Below the pieces are notes generated by a model, which was not told the DNA's origin, searched no databases, and was given only the letters and a program-made list of their open reading frames with translations. Of a DNA stretch of 64,000 bases, positions 12,608 through 25,525 are shown piece after piece. Origin of the DNA: Kudoa neothunni (lineage: Eukaryota; Cnidaria); the NCBI GenBank assembly GCA_964304625.1, contig OZ199838.1:930001-994000 (forward strand), in the 5' to 3' direction. The translations under genes were made by a program, and so were the position numbers. How positions within the stretch are numbered: the stretch's first letter is position 1; each line of letters starts with the position of its first letter.

Positions 12608-15354
12608 TTTTTAAGCGTAAAGTCCATATTTGATTGTCCCAGTGTCCGGATTTGGATGTAAAACCCCATATGAAATCTCATAATGGAATGAAAATAACAA
12701 ACAAGCTCATAAAATGAAAAAAAATTTACTATTCCTATGAATAATGCTCTAATTTATTTTAATAAAATATACAAATTTTTCAGGAAAACGAAATTATCAA
12801 ATGTTATATGTTATCTATGTTCATAGATCTAGAAACGACGATTTACGATTCAAGAAACTTTGAGCTTAACCAGTAAAATAATATTAATTATTCTTTTAAA
12901 GCAAAATCAAACTAATAAGAATGATAAAAAATTTGAGTTATATTTTATTATGTTAATTAATTTTATGAAATTTATGCATATCAATGTATATTAAATTTAT
13001 CTTGATTATTAACTCCTACAGCTCTTGTATACAGAAAATAATTTATTTGTTACGCAACACTTACTTAAGATATAATATATAATAATTCATTAAGAAAGCC
13101 TGCTGAATGTTGTTATTTAAAATCGTCCAAACCTAACGATTAAAATAAAAAATAATTTTTATTGTAATAATATTGGATGTGTGAATTGCATTTATTATTT
13201 TTCTTAATTCTTGTTGACAGAAATCATTAGTATAGTACTCACGTTGTTTAAATAATTTGTAGAAACAAATTAGTTAAAATAAAGGATCGACTAGATTAAT
13301 CGCATTTAATCTCTAAATCACTTATATACGAAACTTTATTTGTATTAAATATGTTTATAATATAAATAAAAACATAGTGATAAATAAGAGTGATTAAATT
13401 ATAAGAGCACGTACTAAAATTTTGTTTTGTTCGAATGCGCCAAGACGGCTCGAGGGCACCATGGATCCAATTCCCATTTTAATGCCCACGACCCGTCACA
13501 TATGGTATTTAATTTTGACATAGCCAATATTTGATTTTAATAATATAATGGAAAAGAATTGTTTTAATATTAAAATGTTCAAAATTGATTATTTTTAATC
13601 ATTAAAGGACTCTATTTATTCACTTTTTAAATTATCATAAGAATAATTGGTTTGGTTCAAATGATTATATAGCTGCTAGAATATATCCAATGCAATGTTT
13701 CCCTACAGGGGTGCCTATACCCCTAAGGATGCGAAGAGCCTTCATTGGGGGTGCAGAGTCATCCAAGAATAAATTTAATCATTAAATTTATTCTTACACT
13801 TCGTAATTTAAGTTAGTTCCCCGTTTAAATCATGTAAAGACGTAATGCGTGTAATAATATTTTTGGTTGTTTTGATATCATTTAGTTTCTATGCAAAATA
13901 TGGGATATGATAATTTATTTAATGTATAATTTATTTAAATTCATTCTACGAAATAGCGTAGTATGATAATAGTTTATATTAAGCCTGTTCAACTTACAAA
14001 ATCTAACAATCGCTATTTTTATGTAAAATCGTAACTATGTTTTCTTTCAAAATAAAATATTTATATGCTTAAACTGTAATTAGGCTGTCAGTATTTTTGT
14101 CTACTTAGAAATAATCTATATCCATAAAAATAAAACTACGATAAAATTTTGACCTTGTCGAAATTTGAGATCCTTCATTTAATTATATGGTTTTTATTAT
14201 GTTACGTTTCAAGTTTACTTTCGAATTTTACCTTGCTTCTGATTTAAATCTAAGTTAAATTATTCTTTAAAGTATAGGTAAAACACGGATCAAAGCATTT
14301 ATTTATATACAAGGATAAATGAATGTTAATTTTAACAATATGTATTAGTTATTTTAATCAAATATCTTTAAAAGGCATATTTTTTGAATCAATTGAATTT
14401 TTATTAAAGCTCTGCCTCAAAATTCAAATTAACATATGGCTAAATATAGAATAAGGAAGTCGTTAGATTTATTCAACCCAAGATAGCATATGAACCAAGC
14501 TTATCGACTTCATTATGTACAAATAATAAGTATTGGAATTCAATAAACACGGGAATCGGTTTTCATGTTTTATAGTCCAACATAATGTCCTGGTTTGAAT
14601 TACTTATGAAATAACGGCAAGAGCAAGAGAGCAGCATAGTCAAATAAATATTAAATGACAATTTATTTTGAAAAAATGTTTCTTGTGAACTATACGAATT
14701 GGTTATTTATATTTGACTTATTTAATTTTCACCTTAAAGTACAGAACTTATTAACCGACAATATTTTTTATAGTTTACTATTACGTTTATATTTATTTTT
14801 TACGTCTACTAATATTTTGGAATAATTATAATAACATAGTTTATTGGAATTATTTATTACTTTACATAAAAATGATATATATAAGCATGAATGGATAATA
14901 GCTCCAATCATTGAATGTTAATTCATGGAGGAGTGAAAAGATAATGTTCATCCTTTTTCAGTTATACATAGCAAATTGAGTTATCTAAAAAATTTTAGTT
15001 TTAATTTATTTTAGAAGTAATTTTGGGAAATTTTTAAATTAAAATATAAACTAAAATAATACAGATTATAATTTTAAGACATTTTTCATTGGTATTATTA
15101 TTTTCGCATTTAAACAAAAAGTATAATTGAGTCTTGACATTCACATGGAGGAGGGGATGCGAGGTGAACGCGGAAATTTGGATGGAGGTACGAATGTAGA
15201 ATTTGCAGTGAAACACTGACTTAATGGGTTCTTTTTTAAATAAATTTAATAATCAATTACAATGCATAAATTCAAAAATTAAACAAGTCATAAAAAAATT
15301 CTCAACAAAAAAAAGTTTTTTGCAGTGATCTGCTTATTTATTTATTTATCAAGT
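12608..15354. other. AT-rich intergenic with a possible hAT end
   Basis: No exon is supported. A short GC-richer patch lies at 13430-13505 and a CAGGGGTGCCTATACCCC sequence at about 13706-13723, followed by GC-rich sequence to 13775. CAGGGGT is a common start of hAT elements, but I found no partner end or transposase. The rest is featureless AT-rich DNA. Confidence 0.35.
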
Positions 15355-16287
15355 ATGAGGACTGAGCGAGAGGGTAAAACAGTTGTAGAGTGGAAAACCC
15401 AAACTGTTGAGAAATTAAATTCGGACAATAACATACGATATAAGACATTGTTAATTTCATATGCATATAATATTATGCACGATGAAATAAATGATCATAT
15501 CGAACCCTATACAAATCCTGATCCCAATAGTTGTACATATAGTTTCTACGTAAGTAAGGAGTTATCATGTAGACCTATAATTTCTGCCAGAAAAATAATG
15601 AACCTGGATTTATATGAAGAGGAAATTTGTAATAGGAGGTGGCAAAAAAATATTAACCTTCATTAATTCAAATGACCAAAAATATAGATCTTCAAAATCC
15701 TTTGTGTTGTGTACAGTCAACTATTACAGAAATTTCGAGATAATGCTCCGTTCCGAATTCTGCTTTTAGCGATACAGGGAGCTAGAAATTCTTTGTAAGA
15801 AAATAGCTTCATTAGGGTCTGAAAAAAAGGGAGTCAATACGATTCATTTAAAAAAGATTTTATGTGAATTAATATCTCTTATTTCCTCCAATTGGGAATC
15901 TCTGGATATGGTGACTATTTTTTTCCACTGTTCATATATGAACTTACTTTAGTTTAAGTTAACATCTGAAACTGTCGTCGAAAACAATCACGAGATTTCA
16001 ATCCCAACATGTAATTAATGATTATGTCCCATCATTAATAACTAAAATGGAGATGCTGAATATTGTAGATAATACCACAACTAAAAATTCATCTTTGAAA
16101 GGTGTGTATCTCCTGTCCATTTTGCTAAATTCATAAAATTATAGGAATTAAGCTGCCAACAGTAGTGAAATTGAGGGGTGTATTACAAACAGTTGTAGGT
16201 TTGAGAAAAAAAAGAAATTCTGGTTATAAAAATGATAATGATAATAATTATAATAATAATAATATCAACACCATTATTGATATATAG
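15355..16287 (+). CDS. unrecognised six-exon gene, 228 residues
   Basis: Exons 15355-15638, 15688-15715, 15770-15910, 15953-16010, 16069-16101 and 16145-16287 join through GT-AG introns of 42-58 nt with every phase matching. They give one 228-residue protein starting MRTEREGKTVVEWKTQTVEK. The middle (REYxLEILCKKIA.. to ISSNWESLDM) looks helical. The C-terminus has a basic segment (VVKLRGVLQTVVGLRKKR) followed by an Asn/Asp-rich tail encoded by AAT/GAT repeats. I recognise no family and see no signal peptide or membrane helix. Phase consistency across five introns is the main evidence that it is a real, intact host gene. It lies 270 bp upstream of the tail of a Tigger relic on the opposite strand. 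Confidence 0.5.
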
Positions 16288-16897
16288 TATTCAAATATAA
16301 TTTTATGTAGATGTTAAACAGTCCCAATTATTTAGCGTTGCAATAGAAGATAATTTCCAACATTTATTATTTAAAAGTAGAATAATCAATATTTCATTAA
16401 ATTTGAGCGATTTATAAATCATCTGCTAAAAATATTAATCTATTTATAAAAAATTAAAATACGAATAGGCGAAATAGTTTTACATTACTGTATTTCCATT
16501 TGGAAATATGGATAAACAATAGCTATGTTAAAATTCGTCCCTGAATTAATGAAACTAAATTTATATTCTAAATTCATAAAAGATATTTTTTGGAAAAAAT
16601 GGTAACGATCGGATTATTATTTTCAGAGAAAAAACGCGTCCAGCAAAATAGACACTGCCACATTCATTAACTGATTCATCGTGGCTTATTTCTGCTCCAA
16701 CAAAATTATTCCATACGGATTCCGCGTTTGTATTTCTCATGGTGTAAGCCGTTATAATAGCTTTTATGGCCTTCAATGACCCTATCGTATCATTTACGTT
16801 GTCATCGGGAACGATGAATTGCCTAAGTGGCTTGGGTATTGCCAAATAATACAACGGATGACGGGGAATATGTAATCCCTACGGAATCGAGGGAAAA

Positions 16898-16934
16898 GTG
16901 CGAAATAGCCAATATATTGCGGGCTATTTCGCAC
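16898..16934. repeat. perfect 13-bp-stem hairpin
   Basis: GTGCGAAATAGCC at 16898-16910 and GGCTATTTCGCAC at 16922-16934 are exact reverse complements around an 11-nt loop. The hairpin sits in a GC-richer patch inside the Tigger relic and may be a nested palindromic insertion. Confidence 0.75.
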
Positions 16935-17599
16935 CTAACGACGACCGCTCGTCCATTATAGAAACAAGAGTTTATTAATAATTCAAAATCAACTAAAAAC
17001 TACTATAGTAATCTAATATTTTTAATTGGGTCGTGCTTTTTTCCGATGTCTTATAAAGTTCTATTTCATGTTGACAAAGTGAATCCCAAAAATCAGAACG
17101 GCATTGTTTAAAATAGCATTTGAAGTATTCGAAACATTTTAATGCCTCTGTTGAATCATATAGTATATTTTCAATTTTGTCTTCTTCATTTTCAGAAGAT
17201 GACTCTGAAAGAATCACCAAATTTTCTTGTAGAGCATACTGATACACTCTAACAATAGATTCCTCCATTATGGATTCAAACAAATCGGTGCCGTCTTTTC
17301 TATCATTAAATGACTGTTTTGAAATTAACTCATTGCAAGTCTGGTCAACATTGATTATTTCTCTGGATGAATCAGGGGGAATTCCAGTACTAATATCCTC
17401 TAAAATAAAGCCAACGTTTCTAAAACAATTTGAAATTGTCTGCGGCCTGACATTTTCCCAGGATTTCTTTATCAATCCCATGGCATCCAAAATATCAATC
17501 AACTTTATATCAAAGTTATTTTTAATGTGTCTGGTATATTTTTAAATCGAATTTTTCCTATAAATCGACTTGAACGAATTGAATTGGTTACACACTGAT

Positions 17600-17650
17600 C
17601 CATCCTCTATCATTCATCATCCATCCTCTATCATTCATCATCCATCATCC
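17600..17650. repeat. short tandem expansion within Tigger transposase
   Basis: Reading plus strand, CATCCTCTATCATTCATCAT and CATC units repeat about twice to three times exactly where the transposase motif LQPMDQG should lie. The flanks before (SVLQ) and after (TNSIRSSRFIGK) are still recognisable, so the motif was split by local slippage or duplication after the element died. Confidence 0.6.
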
Positions 17651-18910
17651 ATCAGTTGGAGTACAGAGGTTTTGTTTGTTGGGAAAAATAATAACATAAT
17701 GTTGGAAAGATTTAATGGAGGGTGACAGCTTGCATTGTACACGAAAAATAAAACTTTCAAATTTTTGTTATTGAATGTTTGATTTTGTTGGATTAAATAA
17801 TGAGTAAATATTTCAGTGGTCATCCAGGCATTTTTAATTGAGTAATAAAGGATCGGTTTTCGTTTTAAATTTTGAAACATCATGCTTGACTATGATAACC
17901 CACGACTATTGGCTCGAGCTTTTCTACTGTTAAGGAGGCCACAAATAATAGTGTCATTCGTATTTTGGACCGTTTAGTGCATATGGGATTTGACTCATTA
18001 GACGAACTATAACTTCTTCCTAAATAGAATCTAAAAAATATCATTCCTTCTAGAAAACTAAAAAAATCGACTTATCACGCAAAAAAAACTTTAAAAGTCG
18101 CAAAAATTAACATTAAAAATGATTTAGTAATGAATGATAAACATTCATCTCAATATTAATTAACTTAGTATACACTAAACGATATTAATATACAGAAACA
18201 AAAAATTTTAAGCTTTCACTTGAAGGTTATTGTTAGAATAAAGCAGTTTCATCCAGGTTAAAGATATTATTTTTTTCGTAATTCTTCATTATAGATTCTA
18301 AATGAGATTTCAAGTCAGACATGACATCACCACTCACGGTACTTGACTAGAATCTCGATGAAACTTATATCTTCTGAGATTAAATTTATCTTTAAAACCG
18401 CGAAACCATTCATAACGGACACATTTCGAATTTTTACAGAATTCTTTTCCAATTTCATCGTTTTCTCCCATTTTAGAATTTTTTTATTTTTTAACTAAAT
18501 TATTCCCATGAAAATTGATAATTTGTGATTTTTTTGCTAAAATAAATCATTTACGGTCGATATTAAAGCAAGCTTAAAATGCTTCACAGTTTGGCTTTTA
18601 GCATTTCTAGGTGGTTGCTTTTCGAAAAATATGATGATAATATGTTTCTCCTTAATAGAATACAACTTTTTACACTTTTAATCGGCCATGTTTTACAAAA
18701 CTGAAGTGTTGCCTGTGATTTATTATCTAACCGGGTCGAAAAAGATGCCAAAAACCCACCCATCAACGAAGGCTTGAAAACATATTTATATTTTTAAATT
18801 GAATAATATAAGTTCTAAAATGTATTTACAACTTTTTGGGAAGTTATTGTCTCCTACGTTATTTTATTTCGTTAGATATTCTAAAGGTGCCAAATACCCA
18901 TCACCCACTG

Positions 18911-20034
18911 TAATAAGCATAAACCTGCACACCAGCTAGCCCTTATAAAACAATGGTAGTTGCTACTTCGACCAATTGATCTACAATCGACTCATCAATC
19001 GTTAATTCTGATTCTTCCATCATTGTAACCTAATGTAATGTGCGCCAAGAAAACCACCTTTCAGTAAATACACACAAAATATTCGTAGGAGTAAGAATCA
19101 TAAGCGCGCCTTAATTAATTCTCTTACATTATGAAACAAAAACTTAAATTCTGAATCTATTGATATTCTCCTGATATAAAATTACCACTGAAGGAAATAA
19201 TATTTTATATTACCTAATGAGATTGGTCGCCGAAATTATGCACGAGTAATGTTCAATTAATTTGCGTACGATAAGTTCAAGGATAAATTCTAATTTTGCT
19301 TAGAATTCTGTGGGTAAAATTTTTTAATATATCGCGCAACTAATTTAATTAAATTTATGAACAAAATGATGAAATAAAAAGATGGGGTCGATTCCACCTC
19401 AAATGATTGTTGGAGGGTATCCTTCAAATTTTGGCTACATAAATAACCTAAATTATCTAATTTTCCTCAGTTGCATAGAAGAATATATTTGTGATGAATA
19501 GCTTGAATTCAAATACATTAGAATTGAAGGATAAAAAACTATACGTTATTCAATTTTACATTGGGTCGATTCGACCCCACTATCACTATCCGTTTATCGT
19601 TAGAGGATTGATTTGAATAGAAATAATCCATACGTAGATGACAAAATGTCTAAAATTATTTAATGTCAAAATATTTGTCATAACTGACGAATCATTTAAA
19701 AGATCAGTCTCATGTTAATCTTCCAACAAATTTTTGTTCACATGAAAGAAATAATTCATATCTAAAATCATTGATAAAAATTGTGCGCATGCCATTTTCC
19801 ATGAAATGAGGGAGAGGTTTGTGTTTGATTGTTTGAAAAAAGCTATACTTTCAAAATTGGATGTCACCGAATTGTAACCATAATTATTTGGTATCATATG
19901 CAATCTTACTTATATTAGGAGAAGTGAATGTGAGAAGGATTTTTTTGATTTTCATGTTCGTTTATTGTCCAAATGTATTGAATCGCATTAATTCTTAATC
20001 CTTTAATTAATATATATATATATATATTTAATAG
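18911..20034. other. intergenic upstream of DHX34
   Basis: No exon is supported, although the true first exon of DHX34 may lie at the right end. Two related GGGTCGATTC(C/G)AC sequences at 19384 and 19563 resemble the subterminal palindromes of the TTAA-bounded elements elsewhere in the window. A (TA)n tract lies at 20010-20028, next to the first recognisable DHX34 exon. Confidence 0.4.
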
Positions 20035-23000
20035 ATTCACATATAAAGGCAAATAATGCTGATACGGTTAGATTTTTTGACATTGAACGTTACCCATTTC
20101 GTCTTGAATTGCCATTCGATGATCCTAATCTATTTATCTCACAGTTAAACGCAGAATATAGACTCAATCATAGTGGTATAATAAATTATATTTTTTTATA
20201 TTGGATTTGATGGAAAATCTTAGATAAAATTAGTATCATTGAATTGAGACTATTCGTATGTAGTATATATGCATATGTATGGTTTATACGACAAAGACAA
20301 GTACCTTATTTTATAACTTTTTTTGTTTTAATTTAATTTTAGTCGGAAAAATTGAAAAGTTTACGCCAATCACAAGTCAATCTACCTATATATTCGTTCA
20401 AAGAACAAATTCTCTCCAAACTACAGTGTCACAACGTGATCTTGATTGCTGGCAACACAGGATGTGGAAAATCCACTCAAGTTATAATTTCAATTTATTG
20501 ACTTAATTACAATGATTGATAGGTGCCGCAATATTTACTGGGTGCAGGATACACTTCAATAGCATGTACTCAACCCCGTAGAATTGCTTGCATTTCGTTA
20601 GCTAAGCGAGTAAGTTATGAAACGTGTGACCTTTACAAAAACCAAATTGCTTATCATGTAATCATTTTTTCATTAAAATGATATACACATACATATACCT
20701 AGGTTAGATTTGACACGAATATTGATGAAAAATCAACAAAAGTTACATTTCTAACTGAAGGTTCACCTCTAATTTGAAACCTCACAAACAATATCACCAT
20801 TTAGGATTGTTGCTAAGACAAATTCAAAACGATCCCGAACTTTCCAAATACAAGGTTATCATAATGGATGAAATACATGAGAGGAGCACCAATACTGATA
20901 TTCTAATGGGAATTCTAAAAAATTTGATCTCCAAACGTAGTGATATTAAAGTGGTTTTAATGTCTGCCACTGTGAATATATCGTAATCTAACAGAGATTG
21001 GTTTTATTGTACAATGCTATATAGACTTTTTACCAACTATTTCAGCAATAATGTACCTGTTATTGAGGTAGAACATCACACTCTTTATTTGAATTTAACT
21101 AGCCTAATCATCATAAAAATGATTTTAGGTTCCCGGTCGATTGCATCGTATCGATCTGAAATATTGTCCACAGTTTACACAGGTTACTTTTTTCACTGTA
21201 TAACTATCAAATAGTCTTCTTCTCTTTCAGAGATTATCCGATGGTGATCATTATAAAAAAAGTTCAAAATTTGATCCTCAACCATATGTCAAATTGATGA
21301 GACACATCGACGAACAAGTAAATTTTTCGACTTAATAATAATTTTATTATTAAATAACTCCCATATCCCAATATACATACATAAACTGATATACATATGC
21401 TGATATATTGTCGAATCCATTTATTAATTATTATAGTTTCCAAAAGAAGAAAGAGGAGACTTGCTAATATTTGTGAGTGGAGTTAAAGAAATAAATAGTG
21501 TGATTGATGCGGCTCGACAATATGCATCCATGAATAACAACTGGATCATCCTACCTTTGCACAGTGGTTTGACTGTAGAAGAGCAGGATAGGGTTTTTGA
21601 CTATACTCCCCTTGGTGTAAGAAAAGCGGTGGTTTCAACTAATATTGCAGAGACATCAGTTACAATTGATGGTATACGGTTTGTGATTGATTCTGGGAAA
21701 GTAATTGTTAGCCACATCCAATCCAACTACATACGTGTGTTATTGTGAGTGAATCTAGATGAAAGAAATGAATTATGATACTGCTTATCTGATGAATCGG
21801 TTGCAAGAGTTTTGGATTAGTCAGGCTAGTGCTGAGCAGCGGAAGGGACGTGCAGGCGAGTTATCTAATATATCAACCAAAAAGTTGTGATAATTATTAT
21901 TGTTTTCATCTTTCACTTAGGCCGTACTGGACCAGGTGTGTGTTATCGATTGTACTCAAATGATGACTACGAAGCAATGGAAAAATATTCCAAGCCTGAA
22001 ATCCAACGCACAGCATTATACAATGTAATTCTTCAACTCACAACACTTGGATACGTTGACACCAATCGGTTCGATTTCATTGAGCCTCCACCTCATGCAG
22101 CTATCCTAGAAGCTCATCACTTACTTATCAATAAGAATGCGCTCACAATTGATGGTCAAATAACTCAATTAGGTGTATTTCTTGCATCACTTCCTCTGGC
22201 TCCATCAATAGGGATTATTCTTCTCGGTGGATGTTTATTAGATTGTGTACGTTGATTCGATTGATAGTTCCGTGGATGTGTTAAATTCTGATTAAGATTG
22301 GTCCATGTCTACTTATTGCAGCCACCTCCACTGTGGGTACTCCATTTAGAAGTCGACTAAATGGTTCCTATTTCGACCCTGAGAATTCCTACAATTTAAA
22401 CAAATATTTTAATCATGCAAAAGGTGATGGATTTGTGTATTTGCATGTGTTCACCGAATGGCTCAAATTGAAACGCTCCAACTATACTCGCATGAGAAAT
22501 TGGTGTTTTGGAAATGGAATAGTTGAGCGTCGATTATTCGAGATTGTGCAGTTGTGCGACCAATTTGAAAAGATTATTGCTGCTAATTTCCATCTTTCCA
22601 GTTTGAAACTATCCAACGCTAATCGACAGGCAACTTCGAACAACAGTCGCGATACCACTGTACTTTCGAGATATCAAAAAAACCAACTCAAGTCGTTAAA
22701 AAAACAACTAATCAATGAAGAACCTAGACAACGTCGTTTACTATCCGCTGAAAATGATGATCCTCAGAAGGTTGAATCTCCAGCTGTTTCTTCTTGGGAA
22801 AATATTAAAGAAATAGAATTCAAATTGCTGGATAGTGGAAAATCTTTGTCGCATTTCCATTACGATGATCTCACCGAGTCGGATATTCATCTGATAAAAT
22901 TTGCCATTTGTTCTGGCCTCTATCCTCACGTATCCATTGCCGACGAGGTCAACCGTTTTCGTCTCGGCCCTGAAGCGTACTTCCATTTGAAAGAAAAACA

Positions 23001-24045
23001 GTTTGTGACCATCCATCCCACCAGCTGTTACTCGTATAAACCATTAATACTTAAAAATCTCACATCAACGGATATCAAATCACCTTTTGTTATTTTTTAT
23101 GGATCCTTGCTAGAAACCACAAAACAATACTTGGTGGATTGTTATCATGTACCTGCATTGCATATGCTATTGTTGGTTGGTTTGTCAATTGATACCAATT
23201 CAAATTTTTCGAGAATTGTTATAGATGATTGGTTAGAGTTTGGATTTATTGTATATTCTAATTGGAAATTTTGAATAGTTAAAAATGTGATAATTTAGAG
23301 CACCAAGAAAGCTATAGATTTTGTAATTGAAGCCGTTAAATTGAGAACCGATATTGAATACATCAAACACCAATTCCTTCAGAACCAAAACGCTTTTGAA
23401 TTTCGTCTGGCTGATTTTGATGTAGAAAATTATTTGAAACAAAAATCGGATATTGTCAGTCGATTAAAAGCTTATTTTGATACATCTATCGAATATTCGA
23501 TGAAATACATATTGATGGGTGATAGGAAAAATCTTTTTCATGGCCCCAAATGTATTCTCCTTGAATATTACGTCATCGTTCAATAGTATGTTTAGTCTTT
23601 GACCCCTCAAATCTCCCGCAAATAAATATCAACATCCAGAACAAATTATCCACAGCCATCACTTCCGATACTTCCGACCTGCAAAGGGAAAATCACTTCA
23701 AGGGAGGTTTCTATGTAACTGATTATTTGGTTTTTAACTCGCTAAAACCAACCAATTCTCACAAAGATGGAGACCACATCAAAAAGTACTATTTTTGTTA
23801 AGATTATTTCTTTATCGCTGAATAGACATTTTTATTGTGAAAAATGTAATGATCACCTCGTGTGTAATGACACTGAAAAGGCAAATCATATTAAATATTG
23901 CAAACCACCTACCCAAACTATCAACGAACCAATTCGTGTTGGTGGACCGAATCAGAAAACATCTTTCTGTGATAAATGTCAAAGAACTATCTCGGGAACA
24001 ACACTGGATTTACTTCGACATAAAAAACTGCATGACCCCTATTGA
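20035..24045 (+). CDS. DHX34: DEAH-box RNA helicase DHX34
   Basis: DHX34 is an RNA-remodelling helicase of nonsense-mediated mRNA decay. Exons: 20035-20175, 20224-20255, 20343-20480, 20523-20657, 20703-20760, 20805-20982, 21025-21067, 21129-21182, 21231-21317, 21437-21700, 21759-21855, 21921-22246, 22297-23250, 23299-23551, 23587-23796 and 23826-24045. Motifs in order are the P-loop [38 protein letters not shown] and QRKGRAGRTG. The helicase-associated domain and long DHX34-specific C-terminus follow, ending in two CxxC zinc fingers (YCEKC, FCDKC) with the final LLRHKKLH. Conserved phrases such as [17 protein letters not shown] and DTNSNFSR identify DHX34 rather than other DEAH proteins. The start codon is not found: the first exon enters in phase 1. 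The intron at 21856 begins GC instead of GT. One junction (23796/23826) does not keep frame; a T-run there may hide an indel. Confidence 0.93.
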
Positions 24046-24745
24046 ATTATTCATTTTTGATTAAACGATTCTTATTGTGTTGCTCATCCCTGTATATGTT
24101 TGTATTTAAAGTAGGATTCCTTTTATAATTTTTCTTTTCAATGATTGTGCTATTTTTTAAACATAAATTAATTTATTTTGGCATCATTTGATTCCTTATT
24201 CATTGTTATACCTATATATTAAATATTCTACGTATAAATATGATATAGTAATAGTTTTGCTAATATTGAAATATTTATATTATTACACTTGTTTTATGTT
24301 CATATAAATAAAATACAAATCTTGTAATGGGAGTTGGAAAATCTAAAGATATTTTATCGATATAACAAAAGGTAATTTATGAAAGTAACGTTAGATTACA
24401 AATTTATAATTTTTATCACATGTGGTTTCATAACGACTAATGATGATAAATGACATCTTTGTCTCATTATTTATGTGAAGATCTATGATGTGCTAATAAC
24501 AAACTTAGTTGTTAGAAAAACAAAATCGATTATTTTCTTAACACATCCTGATATATCAGATAATTGAAATCAAGTTGTCTATGAATATATCGACTTCCCT
24601 GCCAGTGATGACGCTGTTTGAGATAGTAACGTTTTATCAAGAAGCAATATTTCAGATATAAGATGGATTGTGGCATGAATTTTGCTAAAATTTTTATCAA
24701 ACGCATGATTATTTTATAGAATGATAAAGTTTTGAAACCATATAT
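24046..24745. other. intergenic, 3' flank of DHX34
   Basis: No gene is seen. The sequence AATAAA at 24306-24311 and similar AT-rich signals may serve polyadenylation of DHX34, but in this composition they are weak evidence. Confidence 0.3.
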
Positions 24746-25525
24746 TTATTTTATTTTAATTAATTTATTAATTAATTTTATTTCTTTAATTTTATCTATT
24801 TATTTTATTTATTTATTAATTTAATTTTAATTTATTTATTTTATTTAATTTATTTTAATTAATTTTATTTCTTTAATTTTATCTATTTATTTTATTTATT
24901 TATTAATTTAATTTTAATTAATTTATTTTAATTAATTAATTTTATTTAATTTATTTTAATTAATTAATTTATTTATTTATTTTAATTAATTTATTTTATT
25001 TTAATTAATTTATTTATTTATTTATTTTAATTAATTTTATTTCTTTAATTTTATCTATTTATTTTATTTATTTTATTTAATTTATTTTAATTAATTTATT
25101 TATTTATTTTAATTAATTTATTTTATTTAATTTATTTAATTTATTTTAATTAATTAATTAATTTATTTATTTTAATTAATTTATTTATTTATTTTAATTA
25201 ATTTATTAATTTATTTTATTTTAATTAATTTTATTTCTTTAATTTTATCTATTTATTTTATTTATTTTATTTAATTTATTTTAATTAATTTATTTATTTA
25301 TTTTAATTAATTTATTTATTTATTTTAATTAATTTATTTATTTATTTTAATTAATTTATTTTATTTAATTTATTTAATTTATTTTAATTAATTAATTTAT
25401 TTATTTTAATTAATTTATTTTATTTAATTTATTTAATTTATTTTAATTAATTTATTTATTTATTTTAATTAATTTATTTTATTTTAATTAATTAATTAAT
25501 TTTTTTTAATTTATTTAATTTTATT
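24746..25525. repeat. ATTTA/TTAATTAA tandem-repeat block, about 780 bp
   Basis: Nearly pure A/T sequence is built from TTTATTTTAATTAA-like units with higher-order copies. The phrase TTTCTTTAATTTTATC recurs at about 24782, 24870, 25039 and 25226. This is a degenerate minisatellite that grew by duplication of longer blocks. It has no G and almost no C. Confidence 0.9.

Larger units (their letters stand above)
16560..18910 (-). mobile_element. decayed pogo/Tigger transposon
   Basis: The minus-strand 5' end is the inverted repeat CAGTGGGTGATGGGTATTTG at 18910-18891, flanked by TA, the target site of this superfamily. Inward lie a CENPB-type DNA-binding part (near 18480-18340, EWFRGFKDKFNLRRYKF) and the first catalytic Asp in IFNLDETALFY (near 18260). 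The second Asp region follows, 17883-17640 (KVLFFVYNASCHPP, then LLFFPTNKTSVLQ), where Tyr stands where Asp is expected. The conserved C-terminal part is 17502-16993 (IDILDAMGLIKKSWENV). Several stops and frame changes interrupt it. The 3' inverted repeat was not found; recognisable coding ends near 16560. Confidence 0.75.

Noticed and set aside
13430-13780. GC-rich islets with CAGGGGT, as a full hAT transposon
   Set aside because: Only one end-like sequence is present, with no second end, target duplication or transposase, so it is noted only within the intergenic entry.
22741-23016. Minus-strand frame inside DHX34
   Set aside because: It lies antisense to well-conserved DHX34 coding and has no similarity of its own.
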